A stretch of 64,000 nucleotides of DNA from Serratia bockelmannii (GTDB lineage: Bacteria; Pseudomonadota; Gammaproteobacteria; Enterobacterales; Enterobacteriaceae): the NCBI RefSeq assembly GCF_008011855.1, contig NZ_VOUX01000033.1, forward strand, positions 1,054,001 through 1,118,000, in the 5' to 3' direction. The stretch's first letter is position 1. Every line of letters starts with the position of its first letter. The notes below the pieces were generated by a model. The model saw nothing but the letters and a program-made list of their open reading frames with translations, was not told the DNA's origin and did not search any database. This document shows positions 26,794 through 36,246 of this stretch, in pieces. The translations under genes and the position numbers were made by a program.

Positions 26794-27885
26794 TTATTCA
26801 CAGCTATAAGCTTCGCCTTTCTTCATAAGCGCATCTGATGCGGCGACAACTTCCTCTTTCAACCTATCATGCCACAACCAGAGCACGGCGCTATATAGCA
26901 GACGTTGATCGTCTGGTGAAACTGAGATTATCGCCTGAGTGGCCTGTATCAAGGACAAGCTGGTGCACTGAATCGGCTCTAACAGCCCTTCATTAGATGG
27001 CCCACATAACAAGAGATCTTTATTTGAAAGCGATGTACCGAGCTTGAAGCCAATGCTGTCAATTCCTGCATGAACATACTGGTTGGCAAAGCCGTAGTGC
27101 GGTCGCAAGAAGTCCAGCTCGACAAATTCCTCAATATCACTAAAGCGAACCTTAGTTCTGGCACTGAGTTCTTTTCCTAAGGCTTTAGCGGCCCAACCTA
27201 ATTCATTGCCGAAACCCGCTTCATACTTACCAACGATGTCATTTCTTTCGAGATCAAACCGACTTAAATCTTCTGGGGAGAAAGAAGTAAAACCCAACTC
27301 TTCACTATATTTATTATAGCGATTAGCAGCTTTTCGCCTCTGTATGCTCTGAAAATCCGTGAATCTTTTTGCCAGGTCTTCGTCGCCTTCTGCGATAAAT
27401 ATCAATATGGCCGTGGTTTCATGGAGCGTTCTCCAACGGGCCATTGCACCGTCTGCAAAACCACCCTTTAGAAGATGAGATATCTCGCAGGAAACCTGGA
27501 CAGCACGTGCGTGCAGTCGGGTAGTTATGTTCAGTTTTGCGGACCTTTCTCCAGAACCAGTGCGATACTCACTGTTTACCTCATTACTGATTTCAGTACA
27601 GCCATAAATTAATGCATCCAGCCGCTTTAAAGGGGACTCCCATGTTGTAAATAGTCTTCCTCTAAATGCATCTACATTTTCGTAATGGTCCTTTAATACC
27701 TCCCCTTTGGCCTCATCCAAATACTCGAACATTTTCAACGCAACCAAATGCTCTATGTCTTCAGAATGAGTATCTAACCACTCAGCCATCTCTGCGGGAG
27801 ACATATTGCCGCTACCAGCCACATCCTGTATCTGAGAAAGTACTTTTTTGTATAACAAGTTCAGTTCCTTAGAGAGGGTCAGCAC
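26794..27885 (-). CDS. DUF5677 family protein between Gabija and TIR genes
   Basis: The 363-residue, mostly helical protein carries the DUF5677 pattern: LHARAVQVSCEISHLLKGG, then ARWRTLHETTAILIFIAEG and AKRFTDFQ in the middle, with a conserved QYVHAG in the C-terminal part. No catalytic site or membrane segment is apparent. The function of DUF5677 is unknown. It follows gajB by 34 bp and precedes the TIR gene by 32 bp, so co-transcription is likely. It could be a sensor or partner of the TIR protein. Confidence 0.75.
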   Translation of the reverse strand: MLTLSKELNLLYKKVLSQIQDVAGSGNMSPAEMAEWLDTHSEDIEHLVALKMFEYLDEAKGEVLKDHYENVDAFRGRLFTTWESPLKRLDALIYGCTEISNEVNSEYRTGSGERSAKLNITTRLHARAVQVSCEISHLLKGGFADGAMARWRTLHETTAILIFIAEGDEDLAKRFTDFQSIQRRKAANRYNKYSEELGFTSFSPEDLSRFDLERNDIVGKYEAGFGNELGWAAKALGKELSARTKVRFSDIEEFVELDFLRPHYGFANQYVHAGIDSIGFKLGTSLSNKDLLLCGPSNEGLLEPIQCTSLSLIQATQAIISVSPDDQRLLYSAVLWLWHDRLKEEVVAASDALMKKGEAYSCE

Positions 27886-27919
27886 TCCGTCGACGTAGTA
27901 AGGGGGCTTTACGTCGACA

Positions 27920-29338
27920 CTAGCGGGGCATCAATACGGGAGTAAACGTGCAGACAACCAGCTTCTTCGATCCGCGAGTGAAGGCTACGTAGAGATGTCG
28001 GGCATCCATCTCCTCAGGGGCGGTTATAACGGCCACTTCCGCCTCGAGTCCCTTCAGCAACAGAGTACTACCAATGGCACGTCGCGCAAGGGGCCGGCTC
28101 TCGTGTCGGTTTCGTTCGCGCTCCCGCACCGTGGCCTCGGCAAAGCTGCAACTGCCTCCCGCAGCTATTTGCATCGCGCGTAGACAGCAATACAACACAT
28201 CCGGACGATAGACTCGGGCATTGTGTTGCCTGGTCAACGCGCTTAGAGCCTCAATGGCCAAGGGAAAGCTTGGGGCATTAGTGAAAGCGAGCAGTGCGGC
28301 TTCTGCCTCAGTAGCTGGATTGTGTGCAGTCCCCCTGCGTAAACTCACCAGTCGGCGTTGCAAGGCAGCTACTCCGACCTGCGTCATAACCTCCGCGGCA
28401 AACTCCACTAGACGAGCCAGTGCGTCGGCAGCCTGCAGGTTGAATGTCGTTCCAAACAACGTTAGGTCGGCGAGGTCGACGGGCTCTACTGCAGTAGCCC
28501 CCGGTGTCTGACTGGCCATTTGCCGACGGCTACGAGGATTACGGCTATCGCCAATCACCAGTACGTCGCCCTCCCGCGTAACAGCCTGTGTTAACGCAGC
28601 GGTGAGCCGCTGCTGAATGGCAGTAGCCGGCTGCAACTCGATCCAAACGACTTCCGGCGGGGCCTGGCGTAAATCAATGCCACCTCCTGCTAGGAGTATT
28701 CGCCGACACTCCAGAAGCCACTGACCAAATTCGGGCTTGCCTGCGTTCGTCCAACGCCAGGGCTGATTCAACTCGCCGATAGCAGGAAAATGGGGAATCA
28801 CGTGGGTATCCCAGTCCACCAGTTGATTACCGCGAAAGCCGAAGATAGCTTGCATCGGGTCGCCAAGAACGCAGGTGGGAAGTACCACGGAAAGTGCTGT
28901 AACTAGATCATGTTGCACTAAATTGCAGTCCTGGTACTCATCGACAATCAGATGGGCATAGCTTGCTGTGAGGACTTCATTGAGGTGCCCGCTTTGGAGT
29001 AAATGCCTAGCAGCCATGCGTATTGCTGGGTAGTCGGCTCCGGGATTCCGGAGCAGGAGGACTGCAGCGGCAATAGCACTTCGCTGCGGAAACATCGCTA
29101 CCAGCCGCATGGAAAAACCATCAATTGTGGCAATGTGGTAAGCCGAAGCGGGAACTCCGGCTTTTTGCATGCGCAGACGCAGCGTTGTGACACCCGCATT
29201 GGTATGAGTGAGGATGAGTACCGGCGTTGTTCCGGTATGCCGGGTCAGCGCATCGGCGATAAGTTGCGTCTTGCCACACCCCGCAGGGGCCGTGATCGCG
29301 CCACGGCGAAAAGCAAATAAATCGCACTCAGACGGCAT
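27920..29338 (-). CDS. gajB: GajB-like UvrD/Rep-type helicase of a Gabija system
   Basis: The ATG at 29338 gives 472 residues (B. cereus GajB has 494) and overlaps the gajA stop by 11 bp; a longer frame from 29503 is rejected because it runs deep into gajA. Walker A APAGCGKT is at residues 17-24, right at the N-terminus as in UvrD-like helicases, and Walker B VDEYQD at 132-137. A C-terminal helicase motif reads LYVAFTRGSKKL. GajB forms a complex with GajA and is thought to respond to DNA ends or nucleotide depletion. Base composition is near 57% GC, unlike the AT-rich DUF5677 and TIR genes. Confidence 0.88.
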   Translation of the reverse strand: MPSECDLFAFRRGAITAPAGCGKTQLIADALTRHTGTTPVLILTHTNAGVTTLRLRMQKAGVPASAYHIATIDGFSMRLVAMFPQRSAIAAAVLLLRNPGADYPAIRMAARHLLQSGHLNEVLTASYAHLIVDEYQDCNLVQHDLVTALSVVLPTCVLGDPMQAIFGFRGNQLVDWDTHVIPHFPAIGELNQPWRWTNAGKPEFGQWLLECRRILLAGGGIDLRQAPPEVVWIELQPATAIQQRLTAALTQAVTREGDVLVIGDSRNPRSRRQMASQTPGATAVEPVDLADLTLFGTTFNLQAADALARLVEFAAEVMTQVGVAALQRRLVSLRRGTAHNPATEAEAALLAFTNAPSFPLAIEALSALTRQHNARVYRPDVLYCCLRAMQIAAGGSCSFAEATVRERERNRHESRPLARRAIGSTLLLKGLEAEVAVITAPEEMDARHLYVAFTRGSKKLVVCTFTPVLMPR

Positions 29339-31064
29339 GGGCCCACCTGTAAAGTCGATCAATAAGTGCGTAAAACACAGCGTCTGTGGCTGGCATGTGC
29401 GGCCCCAAAATATCTCGTGCAATATCCTCATATTTGGTGACTGATTTAAACCAGCCGTTTCGACGATTACGTGCGGCCATTCCCAGCAACTGCCGCGTCT
29501 CAATAGGATACGGAATGCCGATCAATTCTCGCTGTTGCCGGATGTGGGCGAGTGTCAGTTGACCGTTTGACTGTGCCTGAATATGCGCAGCCACAAGCTC
29601 TTCGTCCATAAGGTCGATTGCCCGCTGAAGTAGGGCATCGACGCCGGTATCCGGCAGGCTCAGAAACAGCTCGTCCTCCAAAGCACGTCCGTTTCGCCAG
29701 GTGATGTACTCTCCACCTGCATCCATGTATGCCTGTACGGTCGCCGCAGTGGGCGGCTTATCCGCATCAACCATGACCAGCACCCGGTAGCCAAGCCGAC
29801 GCAATGCAAGCCCACGAACAAAACACCGGTCAGGCTCTCCGCCGCCTACATTCACATATGCAGTCCCTGCAGCCAGCATTGACTGTCCGTTTATGTTCGT
29901 CCAGAAATGGTCCAGGCCACGAATTAGACCGACTTCACTGGCACCCTCGCAGACTATGACGCTACGAGCGAGAAACGCTTCCGGATCAGCCCTGACGGTG
30001 CTTTGAATATCATCAGCGACACCTACCTGGAGAACCTGATGTGCACCATCCGGAGACTTGCGTACCACGAAGAGCTGATTGCCGTTAAGCTCGCGGACAG
30101 CGACCGGGGAATGGGTGGTTAGAAATACCTGGAGGGGTGGGGAATTTTCCTTCGCACCAAGGGAATTCAACAATCGGGTAAGGCGATGCGGTTCCAGTCC
30201 GTACTCTACTTCGTCGACCAGAGCGACAGATGCCTGCTGTGCTGCTGAACGCTGCATTCCTGCGACCAGTAGACGAGATGAGCCTGTTCCCAGTGAGCGC
30301 AAGGGCACTCCTGTAGCATCGTGTAGCGCAATGGCTCCGTCGCCGATCGATACAGCGTGCGCGTCCAGCAATGCCTGGGTGCCGCCACCCACTGGCACGC
30401 CAAGTTCATTGGCTTTCTGGTTCACGATTTGCAGTGTTGCGGCCAGCTGTACACCAGCCTGACCGCCGAAACCGTTTCGGGCCTGGCGTGCCGCATTGGC
30501 CAATTCAGCGCCAAGATTTGGTCGTTCTGCGGTCAGTCGATTGAGTACCGAACCGCGTGTCCATGACAGGTTGGAACTAGCATAAGTCCCGAGCCGGGCT
30601 GGGGCTAACAGTAACCGATCCTTCCAGGCAATATTGCGCTCCTGCCCTTGTGCCTGAGCGCGCTGTGATACTAGCGACCAGACAGGCTCTAGCTCGCTAT
30701 CCACCGTCAAACGTAAGCAAAGAACCGTTTCTAGGCCCTGTTCAGGTTCTTCGGTGACCAACCCGTTTGCACGGTTGAAGGCCTGTAAATAATTTCCGTA
30801 CGAATCCAAACGCATCAGAGCATCGGGCAACGAACCGAGCGTCAGCGTGATGCTGATGGGCTGGGTGACATCGAGCCCATAAAAATCAGTATCGGCGAAA
30901 CTGATATTGCGGCGGGCACCAAGGCAAAGGTCAATCGCATCGAGAATAGTGGTCTTGCCGCTGTCTCCCGGGCCAATCAGGCAGTTGAGGCCTGGTGAAG
31001 GTTGCCAATTCAATAAGCGGATAGTTCGGAAATTCTGGAGCTCGATTTTGCAAATTCTAACCAC
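29328..31064 (-). CDS. gajA: GajA-like OLD-family ATPase-TOPRIM nuclease of a Gabija system
   Basis: This 578-residue protein equals B. cereus GajA in length. It has an ABC/SMC-like ATPase with Walker A GPGDSGKTT at 31-39, a signature and Walker B region around residues 270-300 (VALVDEVEYGLEPHRL), then a TOPRIM domain with E373 (VCEGASE) and DxD at 433-435 (VMVDADKP). GajA is a sequence-directed DNA nickase kept inactive by NTP and released on phage infection. Start codon is GTG with GGGAAGG upstream. It is the first gene of the four-gene operon. Confidence 0.9.
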   Translation of the reverse strand: MVRICKIELQNFRTIRLLNWQPSPGLNCLIGPGDSGKTTILDAIDLCLGARRNISFADTDFYGLDVTQPISITLTLGSLPDALMRLDSYGNYLQAFNRANGLVTEEPEQGLETVLCLRLTVDSELEPVWSLVSQRAQAQGQERNIAWKDRLLLAPARLGTYASSNLSWTRGSVLNRLTAERPNLGAELANAARQARNGFGGQAGVQLAATLQIVNQKANELGVPVGGGTQALLDAHAVSIGDGAIALHDATGVPLRSLGTGSSRLLVAGMQRSAAQQASVALVDEVEYGLEPHRLTRLLNSLGAKENSPPLQVFLTTHSPVAVRELNGNQLFVVRKSPDGAHQVLQVGVADDIQSTVRADPEAFLARSVIVCEGASEVGLIRGLDHFWTNINGQSMLAAGTAYVNVGGGEPDRCFVRGLALRRLGYRVLVMVDADKPPTAATVQAYMDAGGEYITWRNGRALEDELFLSLPDTGVDALLQRAIDLMDEELVAAHIQAQSNGQLTLAHIRQQRELIGIPYPIETRQLLGMAARNRRNGWFKSVTKYEDIARDILGPHMPATDAVFYALIDRLYRWAHAV

Positions 31065-31234
31065 GGACCTTCCCCATAATTATTGTTTGTCTTATCTGCA
31101 GCGTGATCGCAAAAACAGCCACCAAGAAGATATATCGCGAAGAAATATATTACGCTCTCGATTAGTGACCCTACCCCAAAATCCTACTCCATTCAGAAAC
31201 AGAATTCCGGCATGATAAACACTCCCTGAACAGA

Positions 31235-31274
31235 CGTAGCGCCCCTTACTCCGTAACCGTGAAATGGGTTGAGG
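31235..31274 (+). repeat. Right copy of the direct repeat flanking the Gabija/TIR module
   Basis: Same two blocks as at 24612-24650 (13 of 13 and 15 of 16 positions), in the same orientation. It lies in the 266-bp gap between the gajA start and the helicase gene stop, which otherwise holds only the gajA promoter region. Confidence 0.65.
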
Positions 31275-31330
31275 AAGTAATAACGTACCGTCCATATAGC
31301 TATTTAGGGTGCTGCCAACAGCCAAGCACG

Positions 31331-33565
31331 CTACATTTCGGACACAGCCCAACACATTAAGCTTTTCTCAAAGCCAGTCAGTTGAAGGTACTCTACTCTG
31401 GGAGCCAGGGCCCTAAGTTTCGCCAGCAGGTCGTTCAGATGTTCCGATGGCAAGATGAGGTTCTTGATCTGGGTCGAGATCTGAGTGGGAATTCCGTATT
31501 CGTCCAACGCGGTGAGTAGCGGGTCGAGGAACATATTTTCAAGCTGCTCAGCAAAGAAGCTGAAATCGCCCGGTTCGATCCCTTTTTTGGCCAGCACGTC
31601 GGCCTGAATGTTATTTACGGCCATGATGTCCCGAGGCAATCGGAAACACACCATATTTCTGATGAATTTCAGGCGAAGGTTGATCGCTTCGCTGGGTGTG
31701 TGTTCCTGTCGTCGATTCTCCACCGCATCTTTTAGGTAAGCCGGCAGGTTTTTCTGAGTTCGGAGCTCATTGATGTGCCACATCAATTGCGAACTGGACG
31801 ATATCCCATAGTCCATCAGGTTACCGCCCTCCAAACTGTAGACCAGCTCACATAGATAATTGAGCTGGTTCGGCTCAGGGATACCTTTCCAGTCCAGAAG
31901 TTTGCTGCTGGGCAGTAGGTCACGAATGATCGTTTCTGCTACCTCGACTTGCCGCTCAATCGGAACGTGCCGGTTCTCTATCAGGGTTGTCGGCGACAGT
32001 ATCGGGTTTGCGTATGCATCTTGGAGCCGACCACGTGAAATATCAGTAAGGTATTCGTTATCCAGTTGCATGAGGAGTCCCAATGGGGAGTTTTCATCCT
32101 GATGACCGATGGGGTATTCGACTGTTAGGCCCTGCTCAAGGGGAGGCGCTTCGAGCATGAAGACTTTTCCAATGAAGTACTTATTCATGCGGCCTGCGCG
32201 ACCGGAAATATTCTTGTAGGTGAAGTAGTCGAATGTTGAATTCTTCAGGCGGCGGTCATAAATGATCACGTTCTCTGCCGATGTGTTGACGCCTTCGATC
32301 ATCGTAGATGTACAGATGATTCGCTTGATGATGCCCTCGTTGAACAACTTGACGATGTACTGCTGCAATGCACGTGGCACTCCTCCATGGTGAATCCCGA
32401 TACCCAGAGATATTGCCTTAGCAACGTTCCATTCAGGGTGGTAGTGTTTAGATATCCAAGCGGCTATTTCCTGAGTCTCTGGTACTGGCGTCAGCCCAGC
32501 TTCCTTAATCAAATACTCGGCAACTCTATTCGCACTAGGTGGTGCCTGACAGTAGATTAAAGTAGGCGAGTCTAGAGTTGTGACCAACTCTAGCAATTTT
32601 TCCTTTCGCTCTTCGGATCGCATCTCCAGATTGAAATTCTGAATGTCGACCGCGACAGTGCTGTAGTCGGATGGGATGAAGTGGTACTCATAGTCATCCA
32701 GACCAGAGATCTTCTGAATGTGAGGCCCGAGCATGTAGAACTGAGCACCAGTCTTTGCGAGCTTATGAAAAGCCAAGCTCAGGTCAACAGCGCGTGTGCT
32801 TTCGTCTGTGGCGTTCCCCAGGTCCATTTTGTAGAACTCGTCCAAGACGAAGAACTCCACATCAGCAAGATCAGGACGCTGGAGGACACGCTCCTGGGTG
32901 AGCAGGTAGACGTTGGTTGTCTCGATCACGGATTCCTGGCTCGGATGCGTGATCAGGTTGAAGTCCTTAAAGCGTTTGACCAGGCGACGGCGGGTTTCGT
33001 CGATCAACGCAATGGTCGGAACTATCACCACCACCTTTTTGAATCGTCGCTGTGCCAGCACAGCGTCAATAACTAGACTTTTTCCGACGCTTGTAGAAGC
33101 ACTGAGTACTACGTTTCGGCCTTGCATGATCAAGCTGAAAACATGGGCCTGCAGATGATGAAACACCATGCCCTGTTCTACTCCCTCGACCCTGTGCGCT
33201 TCGTAAGCCAAGCGGTCAGAAATCGCCATGCTGCTGAGGTGAGGAGTGATATAGGGGAATAGTCCAACAGCTCGTACCATGTTTAGCAGGAGCGACTGTT
33301 CGACAGAGTCAAAAAGCTTAAATTTGTCGAGTGCTCGGATCACCAAATCACGGCCCTCCCACTCTGAATTGCTTCTATTGACGATGGTGTTGATGGCGAG
33401 CAACACATCGACCGTCGATATGCTCTCTTCACCGAGTTTCGCCAAGATGTTCTTGATTTTTTCGTAGTTCATAGCCGCTTCGTTCCCTGAGACATCCGCA
33501 GCAGAGTGATCTGCTCGGGATATCTTCGTCTTCGTATACCTTCTGCTCCGTAATCCGGAGAGCAT
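31331..33565 (-). CDS. HamB-like superfamily 2 helicase (Hachiman-type)
   Basis: The product is up to 744 residues; a start at 33472 (713 residues, MNYEKIK) is equally possible. It has an N-terminal helical region, Walker A TSVGKS with Lys at 162, a DEAD-box variant DEFY at 242-245, a GxH block (LGIGIHHGGVPRALQ) and the motif VI-like NISGRAGR of Ski2/HelS-type helicases, as in HamB of Hachiman. It lies 7 bp after the Cap4-HamA-like gene, in the hamA-hamB order. In Hachiman, HamB senses damaged or aberrant DNA and releases HamA. Confidence 0.82.
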   Translation of the reverse strand: MLSGLRSRRYTKTKISRADHSAADVSGNEAAMNYEKIKNILAKLGEESISTVDVLLAINTIVNRSNSEWEGRDLVIRALDKFKLFDSVEQSLLLNMVRAVGLFPYITPHLSSMAISDRLAYEAHRVEGVEQGMVFHHLQAHVFSLIMQGRNVVLSASTSVGKSLVIDAVLAQRRFKKVVVIVPTIALIDETRRRLVKRFKDFNLITHPSQESVIETTNVYLLTQERVLQRPDLADVEFFVLDEFYKMDLGNATDESTRAVDLSLAFHKLAKTGAQFYMLGPHIQKISGLDDYEYHFIPSDYSTVAVDIQNFNLEMRSEERKEKLLELVTTLDSPTLIYCQAPPSANRVAEYLIKEAGLTPVPETQEIAAWISKHYHPEWNVAKAISLGIGIHHGGVPRALQQYIVKLFNEGIIKRIICTSTMIEGVNTSAENVIIYDRRLKNSTFDYFTYKNISGRAGRMNKYFIGKVFMLEAPPLEQGLTVEYPIGHQDENSPLGLLMQLDNEYLTDISRGRLQDAYANPILSPTTLIENRHVPIERQVEVAETIIRDLLPSSKLLDWKGIPEPNQLNYLCELVYSLEGGNLMDYGISSSSQLMWHINELRTQKNLPAYLKDAVENRRQEHTPSEAINLRLKFIRNMVCFRLPRDIMAVNNIQADVLAKKGIEPGDFSFFAEQLENMFLDPLLTALDEYGIPTQISTQIKNLILPSEHLNDLLAKLRALAPRVEYLQLTGFEKSLMCWAVSEM

Positions 33566-33572
33566 GTATCAG

Positions 33573-35204
33573 TTATGCCTGTAATTCTTCCAGCTTTTCA
33601 CAGCGAGCGTTGAAAGCATTTGTCAGATGTTCAATGCTTTCCATAGGCACCAAGAAGATGAGCACCTTCACTTGTTTGATGTTCTCCGGCAGTTCCGAGG
33701 TGAACGTGCTGAAGTGGGTTTCGATCTCTATCTTGAGGTTGTCTACGTAATCAGCGAGCCAGCCTGATGAAAGCGCTGCACTGTCGTAGGTCAACAAGAT
33801 GGGGAAGCAGAGAATATTCAGCATGTCATCGACAGGAGAATTCCGATGCAGAGCTTGGTTGAAGGAATCTGCTTTTGGCTGGTGATGTAAAGGTTCGCGT
33901 AGAGAAATAATGATTTCGCGCTCTGCCGACAGCACGGTTTCTGAGATAGTTTCGTCAAGAATTTCTCGAATTTGCTCTAGCGTCGTATCCATGTCATTTG
34001 CTTTGATCAAGCGGGCAAGACCTAGCCACAATTGGTCATCCTGATCAGGCATCTGAACGATGTGAGCATTGCCAAATTCTGAAAGCTTGTCAGCAGATTT
34101 GTAGAAGACTTTGCACGCAACGGGCTCGCTGTTTTGGCGGCTGCGCAGGATGGAATGGAGAATTAATTCTGCAATGAGCCTATCACGCGGAAGCTCACTG
34201 TCGCTGAAGGTACTGATTGACCTAGCCAGGATCGTTTCGGCGTTATGCGCAAGGATGTTTACGATTTCACTGGCCTTTAGGGAAAACTCGGGTAACCATT
34301 CGATGAGATGCTTTGCGTAATTTTCATGCCGCCATTTCTTAAGCGCGTAGCGCACGTCAAAACCAGAAAATGAGTGCAACAAGCCCTCTTTAGGGTTGGC
34401 GTGAAACTCGACCAAGAACGGATCCGGACGCTTTTTATATGGTTTGGATGTGGCCGTTGATTTGTCATCAGCCTCGTCTAATAACTTCCTAAGGTGAGCG
34501 AGCGTCGGATCTCGAAGGATGATCTTAGATGCTGCAGCTGTCTTCACGCTAGCCGTGGCCGCTTTGTCAGCAATCTCTAAAAATTCTTCGTAAATTGCCT
34601 TTAGTTGCGTGAAATTGGGGCGATTTCCAAGCCCCTCCGCAAGCTGGGACAAAGCTTTTATATTGACGGCCTCCAGCGCCTCGACATCACCGTACACCTG
34701 CCAGACAAAGTTTTCCGCCCAGTACAAGAAGTCCCGTTTTTGAGGTGAGACAATCGTTTTAAACTTCTTGCGCAGTGCAACGCCTCGGGTCGTTGTTATG
34801 TCAGGCAGAACCCGCTTATCTATCTCTTTCTTGAATCCTTCAAGAATTTTTGCGACATCGCGCTTGGTCACGATTCGGAAGCGGGCAATACCTGGGCGTA
34901 CGTCGCATTTCAGCGATTTATGCAGCAGCGAAGAATTAGCTTTGGTTCCGTCTAACGCTGTTATCTCTTTCAAGTTCCATTTGCCATCACTTTCGGTTGT
35001 TTTGACCTGAATGTATTCATTTAGTATCTGGCCGGCGCATTGGAATACCGCCACGATGTCATCCGCTGTCTCGCATTCCACTTGGTAGTAGTTGCTGTCT
35101 CGGAGCATCTTGAAGATGAAACTGACAGCTACGTGATCTTGATACTTGAAGCCTTGCCTTGCCGCAGGTCCACCTGCATCGGATAGACTAATAATACTCA
35201 TCAT
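33573..35204 (-). CDS. Cap4-type nuclease domain fused to a HamA-like C-terminal region
   Basis: The 543-residue product starts with the GGPAARQGFKYQ signature of DUF4297/Cap4 dsDNA endonucleases; PD-(D/E)xK candidates are E43/E45, D48/D49 and QVK at 66-68. A helical linker (about 200-265) follows. The C-terminal part (about 280-543) has the layout of a HamA C-terminal domain: RDRLIAELILHSILRS, then GNAHIV (379-381) and LGLAR (394-398) where nuclease-active HamA has an Asp-x-x-His and a Gly-Glu-x-Lys type pair. Both acidic positions appear lost, so the Cap4 domain may supply the nuclease. The assignment to HamA is from memory of the family and needs a profile search. Confidence 0.72.
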   Translation of the reverse strand: MMSIISLSDAGGPAARQGFKYQDHVAVSFIFKMLRDSNYYQVECETADDIVAVFQCAGQILNEYIQVKTTESDGKWNLKEITALDGTKANSSLLHKSLKCDVRPGIARFRIVTKRDVAKILEGFKKEIDKRVLPDITTTRGVALRKKFKTIVSPQKRDFLYWAENFVWQVYGDVEALEAVNIKALSQLAEGLGNRPNFTQLKAIYEEFLEIADKAATASVKTAAASKIILRDPTLAHLRKLLDEADDKSTATSKPYKKRPDPFLVEFHANPKEGLLHSFSGFDVRYALKKWRHENYAKHLIEWLPEFSLKASEIVNILAHNAETILARSISTFSDSELPRDRLIAELILHSILRSRQNSEPVACKVFYKSADKLSEFGNAHIVQMPDQDDQLWLGLARLIKANDMDTTLEQIREILDETISETVLSAEREIIISLREPLHHQPKADSFNQALHRNSPVDDMLNILCFPILLTYDSAALSSGWLADYVDNLKIEIETHFSTFTSELPENIKQVKVLIFLVPMESIEHLTNAFNARCEKLEELQA

Positions 35205-35788
35205 GACATCCTTGCATTGCGAGAAGATTTGCAGAAATCGGACATCAGCTCAGCCAATCAAGACAATACATACGAAACCTGCTAATACTACAGCACTATT
35301 ACTAATAGCAGTTATTGGCAGGCCATCTGCAATATTTATTGTCACTTTATGCTGCTCTCAATAGTCCAGGGTAAAAGCAATATTTCGATTGAATCACCCC
35401 ATAGTCGTGAACACAAGTTGACTGCTTTTGGCTGAAAGCAGTCATTTATACAAATGGATAATAGACGAAATAAACCATTGCGTCTCAGCTTTGCAAATTG
35501 CGCTGCTCCAGGTTCGCTGTCTGCTCATCCCTAACAGGATTGGCTATCGCCATACTTCTGCATAACTGACGCCAACCGACCGGCTTCCAGATCCAGGTTT
35601 GCGCGCTTGCGCTTGTCGTGAAGCTCAGCACGCAGGGACGACCTTTGACATGTCCAGCCGTCTTTCCTGACGCCATCACCTTATCCATGACTGTAACCCG
35701 TGGCTGCGTGTCATCAAGGCACGCCAGGCCGTGTCCTCAATTGTGTTTGGGCCGCAACAATCTGCCGCTTTTATCATCACTCAAACCA
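35205..35788. other. 584-bp gene-free stretch upstream of the Hachiman-like operon
   Basis: It must hold the promoter for the leftward Cap4-HamA/helicase operon. Short frames (for example 35485-35688) show no family features, and the second half looks like degraded coding sequence. No repeat or terminator is clear. Confidence 0.4.
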
Positions 35789-36046
35789 CTATTCACATTC
35801 ACGATCTTCCTGCTGTTCCTGGGTTCTTTGACTCTCCATCATAAGCATTAACTTCTCGTGGATTTTTTTTGCACCATTTGAAATGTCGTACCGATCGTGT
35901 TCAATGAGTTCACTGAAAGCGTTAGCCCGGGACTTCCATATGTTTGCAAGGTTGCCACTCCATCTTGTGGGACTCGTTAACTCTGCAAAAGACTCAAGTA
36001 CCAAGGAACGTTCAGGTGCCGTCTCCAGGAATTTGACAGCATTCAT
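35789..36046 (-). CDS. Small hypothetical protein, possible remnant
   Basis: This 85-residue frame (MNAVKFLETAPERSLVLESFAEL...) is helical and charged, with no signal peptide and a Glu/Gln-rich tail. It reads like the C-terminal end of a larger protein that was cut when the retron was acquired. No ribosome binding site stands out before its ATG. I do not recognise it. It ends about 50 bp from the retron promoter, transcribed away from it. Confidence 0.4.
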   Translation of the reverse strand: MNAVKFLETAPERSLVLESFAELTSPTRWSGNLANIWKSRANAFSELIEHDRYDISNGAKKIHEKLMLMMESQRTQEQQEDRECE

Positions 36047-36062
36047 TTAATGGCTAATCATG

Positions 36063-36091
36063 TTGAAAACATACGGAATGTGTGGAATATT
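36063..36091 (+). promoter_or_regulatory. Predicted promoter of the retron RNA
   Basis: TTGAAA (36063-36068) and AATATT (36086-36091) are 17 bp apart. Transcription would begin about 7 bp on, at 36098, which is exactly the first base of the a1 arm of the retron RNA. The agreement supports both calls. Confidence 0.65.
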
Positions 36092-36097
36092 TGAGAC

Positions 36098-36229
36098 CGG
36101 TGTGCAGGCAGAATTTTGAATTGTGTTTCGCAATTCTTGATTTCAAGGGCTCAAGCTCTCGCTGCTATGATTCTCATAGCAGGATTTGCTGGGAATACTG
36201 TAAAAGTGCGTAAGAGTGCCTGCACACCG
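36098..36229 (+). ncRNA. Retron msr-msd RNA (Ec67-like)
   Basis: A 13-bp perfect inverted repeat pairs a1 (36098-36110) with a2 (36217-36229). After a1 come AGGCAGA and an msr hairpin GAATTG/CAATTC (36118-36136), then the msd with a perfect 9-bp stem CTGCTATGA/TCATAGCAG around TTC (36162-36182). The order, the AGTGCCTGCA stretch of a2 and the msr hairpin resemble the Ec67 retron RNA. It lies 17 bp upstream of the reverse transcriptase start. Reverse transcription would start at a G after a1; the exact branch G and msDNA ends need experiment. Confidence 0.88.
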
Positions 36230-36246
36230 CTATTCAAGGAGCAGTG

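Noticed and set aside
29339-29503. N-terminal extension of gajB to 29503
   Set aside because: It lies inside gajA; the ATG at 29338 places Walker A at residue 17 as in UvrD-like proteins.
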